50,709 nt of DNA from an uncultured Gammaproteobacteria bacterium. GTDB lineage: Bacteria; Pseudomonadota; Gammaproteobacteria; Pseudomonadales; Azotimanducaceae. The position numbers were made by a program, and so were the translations under genes. Positions 44,764-50,709 of this stretch are shown here, piece by piece. Location of the stretch: NCBI GenBank assembly GCA_913051785.1, contig CAJXCK010000003.1, forward strand, positions 1 through 50,709, written 5' to 3'. The notes below the pieces were generated by a model. The model was not told the origin of the DNA. It saw only the letters and a list, made by a program, of their open reading frames with translations, and did not search any database. Each line of letters starts with the position of its first letter. Position 1 is the first letter of the stretch.

Positions 44764-44784
44764 TTGAACTATGAGTGCTAACTA

Positions 44785-45771
44785 ATGATTAAACGGCGAG
44801 GCATCGAGGAGTTTAGCATCTCCTTTCTTGATGTTATTTGCTGTGGCTTTGGAGCGGTCATATTGCTGCTCATGCTTACGCGACCGCTGGAACCAATCTT
44901 ACTTGAGAACAGTGAGGTCGACCTGTCGGAGCGGATCAAGGCTCGAGAGGAGACACTATTTGAAATCAGGGGAGAAATAAGAGACCTGTTAGCACGCGAT
45001 AATGCGACGGCTACGGATAGACTGGCTGCGATTGAGGCAATAAAGGAACTAGAGAGACAGCTCGAGGACACATTGGGCAAAGCCATGTCACTGGGTGAAG
45101 CGGAACGTGAAATCGATGATCAAACGGCGGAACTCGCGAGCGCAAAGCAGACACTGACAGATGAGATGCAACGACTACTTGGCCTCGACTTTCAAAGAGA
45201 CTCGGGGCTAGTTGGAGGAATCGCGGTCGACTCCGAGTATATAATTTTCGTCATTGATACCTCGGGCAGCATGCAAAGTGCTGCCTGGAATCAGGTCGTT
45301 CGCAAGGTTGATGAGACGTTGTCGATTTATCCTCGGGTTAAGGGGATACAGGTAATGAACGACATGGGCGACTATATGTTTCCCCAATACCGAGGAACCT
45401 GGCTTGAAGACGGCGCAGGAGTTCGAAATCGGATCATTCAAACACTTAGCGGCTGGGCCCCCTTCTCTAACTCAAGCCCAGTCGAGGGAATAAGAGAAGC
45501 AATCGATACCTACTATGATCCCACGAAAAATATAAGTATTTATGTTTTCGGTGACGACTATACGGGCGATTCAGTCGAAGAAGTTGTTGATGCTGTTGAC
45601 CAAATAAATATAGCTGATGAAATGGGTCGGCGTAGAGTAAGAATTCACGCCGTTGGTTTCCCGGTATACTTAGACCAGCCAAATGCAAGAATTTATAGAT
45701 TCGCTGCACTGATGAGAGAGTTAGCATATCGAAACGACGGAACCTTCGTCGGTTTAACGGAATATCAATGA
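44785..45771 (+). CDS. VWA-domain protein with ExbD/MotB-like membrane helix, copy 2 (module gene 10)
   Basis: A 328-residue protein with the same layout as gene 9. Its membrane helix starts SFLDVICCGFGAV with Asp16 at the identical position. A coiled coil (about 45-130) and a VWA domain follow, with MIDAS FVIDTSGSM (Asp158, Ser160, Ser162). The rest of the domain differs from gene 9 (for example WAPFSNSSPVEGIREAID), so the pair probably forms a heteromeric complex rather than redundant copies. ATG start; 21 nt after gene 9 and 4-nt overlap with gene 11. Confidence 0.85.
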   Translation: MIKRRGIEEFSISFLDVICCGFGAVILLLMLTRPLEPILLENSEVDLSERIKAREETLFEIRGEIRDLLARDNATATDRLAAIEAIKELERQLEDTLGKAMSLGEAEREIDDQTAELASAKQTLTDEMQRLLGLDFQRDSGLVGGIAVDSEYIIFVIDTSGSMQSAAWNQVVRKVDETLSIYPRVKGIQVMNDMGDYMFPQYRGTWLEDGAGVRNRIIQTLSGWAPFSNSSPVEGIREAIDTYYDPTKNISIYVFGDDYTGDSVEEVVDAVDQINIADEMGRRRVRIHAVGFPVYLDQPNARIYRFAALMRELAYRNDGTFVGLTEYQ

Positions 45772-46397
45772 ATAAGTGGCACCGTATCAAAATGCTACAC
45801 TGCGGCCTCATGGCCGCAATCCTAGTGGGGTGTGCATCGACCCAGGTATCCTTGGAAACGGATTTCCCTAGTCCGCTAGTCGAGAGACAAAGCACTCCCG
45901 TTGCACTCATTATTAATGAGTCGTTAACGGACTTTGTCCATAATGAAACCGTTGAAAAAGGTGGGGACTTCGTAATCGAAGTTGGATCTGCGCAAAGAGC
46001 ACTTTTCGAACGTCTCGCTTCGGGATTGTTCTCGAACCACACCTTCTTCGAATCGATTGATGACCAAAATATTGCAGCCTTAGCGATAGAGCCTGACATT
46101 CGGGAACTTCAATTTGCTACACCTGAGCAAACGCGCACTGATTACTATGAAGTCTGGATGCGATACGAGTTCAAACTGTATGACTTAGAGCGCAACCTGA
46201 AGTCAACATGGTCAATTCCGGCTTATGGCAAGGCTAATAAAAACAATCACACGGGCAAACGAGATGGCCTTGAGGCAGCCGCTTTGGCAGCCTGCCGCGA
46301 CGTTATGGCGGTTTTCAGCATAAGATTCTCCAATGAACAGCTGGTCGCTGATTGGCTGAAACTCGACTCCCCAGTGATCCAGGACGGTGGAGAATGA
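45768..46397 (+). CDS. Hypothetical lipoprotein (module gene 11)
   Basis: A 209-residue protein with a signal peptide and lipobox AAILVGC (Cys22). The mature part alternates strands and helices (LALIEPD-like stretch then RYEFKLYDLERNL) and has no transmembrane segment. The form is of a small outer-membrane lipoprotein such as those that help assemble envelope complexes, but no named family is recognised. ATG starts within the previous stop (ATGA), and its own stop overlaps gene 12 in the same way. Confidence 0.72.
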   Translation: MNKWHRIKMLHCGLMAAILVGCASTQVSLETDFPSPLVERQSTPVALIINESLTDFVHNETVEKGGDFVIEVGSAQRALFERLASGLFSNHTFFESIDDQNIAALAIEPDIRELQFATPEQTRTDYYEVWMRYEFKLYDLERNLKSTWSIPAYGKANKNNHTGKRDGLEAAALAACRDVMAVFSIRFSNEQLVADWLKLDSPVIQDGGE

Positions 46398-47083
46398 AAG
46401 AGACGTCTAACCAAGTATCTCGATTACTACAATGTGTTAAGGCAACCGTCATTTGCGGAGCTGTTTTAACTTTACTCGGTTGCGTAACCGCAACTGTTCA
46501 GCAAGTACGAGAACGATCTACTGAAATTTCTGGTGGCGAAACCTTAGTTATTCTAGGTAAGAGAAGTCGTCCCAGTACAGAAGAGACAGAAATCGATTTC
46601 ATCGATTGCGTCGCGACTAATCTAAGAGCAAAGAAAAGTAAGCTACAGGTGCTCAACGAGCAAAGGTTCGTTGACCAGACTTTCCCCTGGTTCGAACCAA
46701 GAACCGCACCCGGGAATATGAATGCACTAGTCAATCTTCTCGATCAAAAACTTCTTGCCGAGCGTCTCGAACAAATGGGATTGAAATATCTTATTTGGAT
46801 AGAGGGTCAAACAAAGCGAACATCCTCCGGCGGCTCCATGAGCTGCGGAATCACACCGGGTGGCGGCGGATGCTTTGGTTTCCTAACGTGGGAAAATGAT
46901 GCGTCTTATGAAGCTACGATTTGGGATACTAAGAACAAGATGGTAGCAGGAAAAGTATCATCCGACGCTGCTGGAACCAGCTATATGCCCGCATTAATCC
47001 TGCCTATTCCTCTTGTGGCAAGAGTGCAAAGTAATGCTTGTTTTGGCCTCGCTGACCAGCTGGATACATTTTTTACAAACTAG
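46394..47083 (+). CDS. Hypothetical lipoprotein (module gene 12)
   Basis: A 229-residue protein from the ATG at 46394, with GGTGGAGA upstream. A hydrophobic segment ends in LTLLGC (Cys30), a probable lipobox. The mature part has an alpha/beta pattern with a Gly/Cys-rich turn (SCGITPGGGGCFGF) midway, followed by a beta segment (YEATIWDTKNK) seen in several periplasmic lipoproteins. No family assigned. It is the last gene of the module; the convergent methyltransferase gene ends 6 nt downstream. Confidence 0.72.
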   Translation: MKETSNQVSRLLQCVKATVICGAVLTLLGCVTATVQQVRERSTEISGGETLVILGKRSRPSTEETEIDFIDCVATNLRAKKSKLQVLNEQRFVDQTFPWFEPRTAPGNMNALVNLLDQKLLAERLEQMGLKYLIWIEGQTKRTSSGGSMSCGITPGGGGCFGFLTWENDASYEATIWDTKNKMVAGKVSSDAAGTSYMPALILPIPLVARVQSNACFGLADQLDTFFTN

Positions 47084-47089
47084 CGAGGC

Positions 47090-47719
47090 TCATTTATTTT
47101 TAATCAGAACGATCTCGCCTACAGCTCGTTTTGGTTCCACGGCGTACCATTCTTGCAGATGAACTGAATGTTTTTTTGTCATCAAGTCGCAAAACTCATA
47201 AAAGGTTGGCCTTCCAGGATCAGCTATCACTATTTGTTCTGCTCCATTTTTCAGCGCTCGTGTAGCTAAATTAACCAACGGTTTTACCAGAGAATCCCAG
47301 AAACAAATATCGCTCCCAACGATAGTTTGATACTGCCCAAGCTCCCTACCCTTCAATTTCGAAAAATCCGCACAACGATGGCCAATCTCAACTGCATTAA
47401 TATGTGAAAGGACGTTCATGAAGGGAAAAACCGCAGGATCCAAATCCACCGCCAGGACTCGGGAGTCATACTTTCGGGCACAAAAGACGGAAATCGCTCC
47501 CCAACCGCAGCCAATCTCCATCACGTGACCTTTTTTTGGTAACGCATAGTGAGACAGATAATCCATCATTAAATAAGCGGATTCCCAGGATTTCTGTCCA
47601 TGGATGGTTGGCTGATGATCACGACGTAAGCGTTTAATCAACCGGTGTTCACGAGAGAGTAGATAAACGCCATAAGCATGCTCAACATTTTTCTCCGGAA
47701 CTCGAATTAATTTGGGCAT
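47090..47719 (-). CDS. Class I SAM-dependent methyltransferase
   Basis: A 209-residue protein with the SAM-binding motif VMEIGCGWGAISVF, the acidic VLAVDLDPAVFP and the later VGSDICFWDSL (motif IV-like, comparable to the D/E-x-x-Y/F region of METTL21/Nnt1-like enzymes that methylate proteins). Neither substrate nor partner can be read. The gene is convergent with the envelope module and divergent from sufB, so it is probably transcribed alone. Confidence 0.75.
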   Translation of the reverse strand: MPKLIRVPEKNVEHAYGVYLLSREHRLIKRLRRDHQPTIHGQKSWESAYLMMDYLSHYALPKKGHVMEIGCGWGAISVFCARKYDSRVLAVDLDPAVFPFMNVLSHINAVEIGHRCADFSKLKGRELGQYQTIVGSDICFWDSLVKPLVNLATRALKNGAEQIVIADPGRPTFYEFCDLMTKKHSVHLQEWYAVEPKRAVGEIVLIKNK

Positions 47720-47763
47720 TTCAACTCAAGAGTAAGCACAGGCAAATGTTCCAAACGAAAACT

Positions 47764-47778
47764 TAATACTAATTCTCA
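47764..47778. promoter_or_regulatory. Fur-box-like palindrome upstream of sufB
   Basis: The complement reads TGAGAATTAGTATTA. It contains one perfect Fur half-site (TGAGAAT) and a second half matching about 4 of 7 positions. Fur represses SUF operons in many bacteria, so iron control is plausible. It also lies 45 nt upstream of the divergent methyltransferase gene. Confidence 0.3.
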
Positions 47779-47850
47779 TACCAAACACGCCAAACATTAG
47801 ACAAAAAGACATCGTTCACCTTTTGAATTGGGAATGCCGTAGGATCACGA

Positions 47851-47875
47851 ATAATTGACCTCGCTAGTATATAAA
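47851..47875 (+). promoter_or_regulatory. IscR type-1-like motif and possible sufB promoter
   Basis: ATAATTGACCTCGCTAGTAT at 47851-47870 begins with ATAnTTGACC, as in the IscR site of the E. coli iscR promoter. The TTGACC (47855-47860) could be a -35 with a weak GACACT -10 17 nt later. It lies about 120 nt before sufB. No Rrf2-type regulator gene is in the window, so the link is tentative. Confidence 0.3.
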
Positions 47876-47975
47876 GGGACACTTGCTAAATCTTGAAACG
47901 ATGCAGTTATCCGGTATTTAGCTGCCTTCAGAGGGTCTATTTCAATACTAACGCCTTATCGGGAACCGTTCAGAC

Positions 47976-49451
47976 ATGGCCAATCAAAGTGTACAGGACA
48001 TTATCGACTCCGAGAAAGTCTATGAGGCAGGTTTTATCACGGATGTCGAGTCGGAAACACTGCCTCCCGGTCTCGACGAGAATGTAGTTCGGCACATATC
48101 AAGCCAAAAAAACGAGCCAGAATGGCTAACCACCTGGCGTTTAAGGGCGTTCAAAAGCTGGCAAAGTATGTCACCGCCCGCCTGGGGTCATATAGATCAT
48201 CCAGAAATCGACTTTCAGTCAATTTCATACTACTCGGCTCCCAAAAGTCACCTAGATGGTCCAAAATCTCTAGATGAAGTGGATCCTGAACTTTTGGCGA
48301 CTTATGAGAAACTAGGGATACCTCTTCATGAACAGGAAGCTTTGGCTGGCGTCGTACAAAACTCGGACAATAACAATGTGGCTGTAGACGTCGTATTCGA
48401 CAGTGTTTCAATTACCACGACCTTTAAAGAAAAGTTGGCTGAGGCCGGCGTTATTTTTTGCCCAATTTCGGAGGCCGTCCAAAAGCACCCGGAACTGGTC
48501 AAGAAATACTTGGGTAAAGTCATTCCCCAACGAGATAATTTCTTCGCCGCACTTAATTCAGCTGTTTTCACGGATGGATCATTCGTTTACATACCCAAAG
48601 GGGTTCGATGCCCCATGGAGTTATCGACCTATTTCCGTATTAACGAAAGAAATACTGGTCAGTTCGAAAGGACCCTTATCATTGCTGACGAGGGCTCTCA
48701 TGTCAGCTATCTCGAGGGCTGCACAGCACCAATGAGAGACGAAAATCAGCTGCATGCCGCTGTTGTCGAGTTAGTTGCACTGGGCGATGCGGAAATAAAA
48801 TACTCGACCGTTCAAAACTGGTACCCAGGAGACGCTGAGGGACGGGGTGGAATTTATAATTTTGTAACAAAGAGAGGTTTGTGCGCTGGCAGAAAGGCAA
48901 AGATTTCCTGGACGCAAATTGAGACCGGTTCCGCCATAACCTGGAAATATCCTAGCGTAATTTTAAGAGGGGACGAATCTGTCGGAGAGTTCTACTCTGT
49001 AGCCCTGACTAACAATAAGCAGCAGGCTGACACCGGCACGAAAATGATACACATAGGACGAGATACGAAGAGCACCATCATAGCAAAAGGGATTAGCGCC
49101 GGAAAAAGCGACAGTACCTACCGAGGGTTAGTGCGTGTGTCGCCAACGGCTTCCGACGCAAGAAACTTCACACAATGTGACTCACTATTGATTGGCAACG
49201 AATGTGGTGCTCACACCTTTCCCTATATCGAAAGCAAAAACAGCAGCTGCGTCGTTGAACACGAGGCAAGCACGTCGAAGGTCAGCGAGGATCAGTTATT
49301 CCTCTGCCAACAAAGAGGCATCGACGCCGAGAAAGCCGTCAGCATTATCGTCAATGGCTTTTGTAAGGACGTTTTTAGAGAACTTCCCATGGAGTTTGCC
49401 GTCGAGGCAGGCAAGCTTCTCGAGGTTAGTCTGGAAGGAGCCGTCGGTTGA
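47976..49451 (+). CDS. sufB: Fe-S cluster assembly protein SufB
   Basis: A 491-residue SufB, scaffold of the SufBCD complex on which Fe-S clusters are built. Motifs are [44 protein letters not shown], and [20 protein letters not shown] near the C-terminus. The length fits the family (about 480-495). It starts the sufB-sufC-sufD operon; the Rrf2 regulator gene that often precedes sufB in gammaproteobacteria is not immediately upstream. SufB and SufC overlap by 4 nt. Confidence 0.97.
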   Translation: MANQSVQDIIDSEKVYEAGFITDVESETLPPGLDENVVRHISSQKNEPEWLTTWRLRAFKSWQSMSPPAWGHIDHPEIDFQSISYYSAPKSHLDGPKSLDEVDPELLATYEKLGIPLHEQEALAGVVQNSDNNNVAVDVVFDSVSITTTFKEKLAEAGVIFCPISEAVQKHPELVKKYLGKVIPQRDNFFAALNSAVFTDGSFVYIPKGVRCPMELSTYFRINERNTGQFERTLIIADEGSHVSYLEGCTAPMRDENQLHAAVVELVALGDAEIKYSTVQNWYPGDAEGRGGIYNFVTKRGLCAGRKAKISWTQIETGSAITWKYPSVILRGDESVGEFYSVALTNNKQQADTGTKMIHIGRDTKSTIIAKGISAGKSDSTYRGLVRVSPTASDARNFTQCDSLLIGNECGAHTFPYIESKNSSCVVEHEASTSKVSEDQLFLCQQRGIDAEKAVSIIVNGFCKDVFRELPMEFAVEAGKLLEVSLEGAVG

Positions 49452-50203
49452 GTCTATTGTCTATAGACAACCTCTCAGTCAACGTCGAGAGCTCGGGAGA
49501 AGTTCGTCCCGTGCTTAATGGTCTTAAACTCCAGATTAATCCAGGAGAAGTTCACGCAATTATGGGCCCCAATGGGTCAGGTAAATCCACATTGGCTCAC
49601 GTCGTCGCGCGTAAGCCTGGTTATTCAATTCAATCCGGGGTGGTACTTTTTAAAGACCAGCTCCTGAATGAGATGGAACCGGAAGAAGTGGCTCAGTCAG
49701 GCCTCTTCTTGGGTTTTCAGTACCCCGTAGAAATCCCAGGCGTCAGCAACATGGAGTTTCTCAAAGCCAGCTCTGATTCCCTTAATAAAGCGAGATCAAA
49801 AGAACCTGAATCGACCACGGACTTTATGAAGCGGGTTCGGTCGATTGCCTCTTCTCTCGACCTGGATCAAGATTTCTTAAAACGAGGAGTGAATGAGGGT
49901 TTCAGCGGAGGGGAGAAAAAACGCAATGAAATTTTGCAGATGCTGGTTTTGAAACCAGATCTAGCTGTATTAGATGAAACCGATTCCGGACTAGATATTG
50001 ATGCACTAAAGACCGTCTCGAATGGTGTGAACGCTTTCCGGGAAAGTTCCAATGGAGTGCTTCTCATCACTCACTATCAGAGACTGCTGGACTACGTGGT
50101 ACCAGATTTCGTGCACGTCCTGTCGGAGGGCAGAATAATTCAGTCAGGAGACAAATCGCTGGCTCTAGAATTAGAGTCGAAGGGCTACGCTTGGCTACAG
50201 TGA
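49448..50203 (+). CDS. sufC: Fe-S cluster assembly ATPase SufC
   Basis: A 251-residue ABC-type ATPase with Walker [10 protein letters not shown], signature [14 protein letters not shown] and Walker [15 protein letters not shown]. The SGGEKKRNE and ETDSGLD sequences are specific to SufC. It binds SufB and SufD and uses ATP to expose their cluster-assembly surface. It starts at TTG, overlapping the sufB stop as TTGA, and its stop overlaps the sufD GTG in the same manner. Confidence 0.97.
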   Translation: MSLLSIDNLSVNVESSGEVRPVLNGLKLQINPGEVHAIMGPNGSGKSTLAHVVARKPGYSIQSGVVLFKDQLLNEMEPEEVAQSGLFLGFQYPVEIPGVSNMEFLKASSDSLNKARSKEPESTTDFMKRVRSIASSLDLDQDFLKRGVNEGFSGGEKKRNEILQMLVLKPDLAVLDETDSGLDIDALKTVSNGVNAFRESSNGVLLITHYQRLLDYVVPDFVHVLSEGRIIQSGDKSLALELESKGYAWLQ

Positions 50204-50709
50204 AAATGCAGCAAGACACCGATTGCCCTGAAGACTTCATGTCGTTGAGCGATGTAGAAGCGATGGAAAACACGAGCCAAGTACTTGCTGCTACCCAACA
50301 GCTAGAGAGATGGAAGTATACGAAGAGCTCGGACATTCTTGAGCTTTTTCTGAACGCCAGTCCGAAACAGGAGAATACCGTCATAACGAATGCCGCATCC
50401 ACTGCTATTCACGTAGGCGATAGCGGACTCAATATCGAGGAAATAAGAAGAGAATCACCAATTGCCGCGCTAGGTCTGAAGAAGCTGCAAAAGATCAATA
50501 GGATTCAAATAGACGGCAATCTCGAGGAGCCGATCACGGTAACTCAACGAGGACAACCTCTACCTCTCCTAATCGAAATCAAGGAAAACGCCTCGTGCCA
50601 GCTGCATGAAATTGTGGACTGTGGAGATGATACTGCGGTCATGACTTGGATAAAGATGGGGAAAAACTCAAGCTTGATTCATGCTAGGAATAGTTTCGAA
50701 GAGACGGGT
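50200..50709 (+). CDS. sufD: Fe-S cluster assembly protein SufD, N-terminal part (runs off the window)
   Basis: The first 170 codons are read from a GTG (50200) that overlaps the sufC stop. The segment LERWKYT matches the conserved start of SufD, where the helix faces the SufB side. The frame then continues with LPLLIEIKENASCQLHEIVD and ends in the incomplete SufD/SufB fold. SufD pairs with SufB and SufC as the cluster scaffold complex. Its C-terminal part lies beyond the window. Confidence 0.9.
   Translation, partial: MKMQQDTDCPEDFMSLSDVEAMENTSQVLAATQQLERWKYTKSSDILELFLNASPKQENTVITNAASTAIHVGDSGLNIEEIRRESPIAALGLKKLQKINRIQIDGNLEEPITVTQRGQPLPLLIEIKENASCQLHEIVDCGDDTAVMTWIKMGKNSSLIHARNSFEETG

Noticed and set aside
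41624-45771. Considered the channel plus VWA genes as flagellar MotAB, Tol-Pal or Zorya
   Set aside because: There is no OmpA/peptidoglycan-binding domain, no TolA/TolB/Pal and no Zorya helicase or nuclease. The VWA, PEGA and TPR partners do not fit any of these.
47893-48087. Small plus-strand frame before sufB
   Set aside because: It overlaps sufB in another frame and has no homology signal or ribosome binding site.

Overview
The window is about 50.7 kb of a compact gammaproteobacterial chromosome. Intergenic gaps are mostly under 100 bp, many genes overlap by 4 nt, and several convergent genes overlap at their stop codons. GTG and TTG starts are common. I saw no rRNA, tRNA, CRISPR array, insertion sequence, integrase or phage gene. 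The order fabD-rpmF-yceD // maf-rluC // rne-murB ... kdsB-lpxK-msbA-exbD-exbB ... DUF2062-lolCDE ... nqrM-apbE resembles the arrangement known from Pseudomonas and related marine gammaproteobacteria. The Na+-NQR maturation factor and the SUF system fit a marine oligotroph-like lineage, but I cannot name the genus.

Positions 1-23056 hold mainly housekeeping and envelope genes. They include fatty-acid and ribosome genes (fabD start, rpmF, yceD), maf/yceF, rluC, rne with a long leader, murB, alkB, an SDR dehydrogenase and kdsB. A single ORF fuses MsbA (lipid A flippase) to LpxK (lipid A 4'-kinase). After it come exbD/exbB, a D-threonine-aldolase-like enzyme, galU, clpB, DUF2244 and DUF2062 membrane proteins, the lipoprotein exporter lolCDE, nqrM and apbE. 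Positions 23135-34106 are accessory metabolism: a DAACS carboxylate symporter, a histidine phosphatase, enoyl-CoA hydratase, rhodanese, a two-gene spermidine-synthase-like membrane system, an acyl-CoA ligase, msrB and alaA. A four-gene overlapping operon, tusA-epmC-lhgO-(NAD kinase-like), runs on the minus strand.

Positions 34200-47083 hold the most unusual region: twelve tightly coupled plus-strand genes, nearly all exported or membrane-bound. In order they are a TPR protein with a TonB-like C-terminal domain, a Ser-rich lipoprotein, a glycine-zipper lipoprotein, a membrane-anchored TPR protein, a membrane-anchored PEGA-repeat/FGE-fold protein, a small periplasmic protein, a MotA/TolQ/ExbB-type channel, a degenerate Hsp70/actin-like cytoplasmic protein, two paralogous VWA proteins and two lipoproteins. 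The VWA proteins carry an N-terminal membrane helix with an Asp placed as in ExbD/TolR/MotB. I interpret this as an undescribed proton-driven envelope machine in which VWA domains replace the usual periplasmic domain of the stator partner. No function can be assigned from sequence alone.

Positions 47090-50709 hold a methyltransferase and the start of a SUF Fe-S cluster operon (sufB, sufC, partial sufD). Its upstream region has weak Fur-like and IscR-like motifs.
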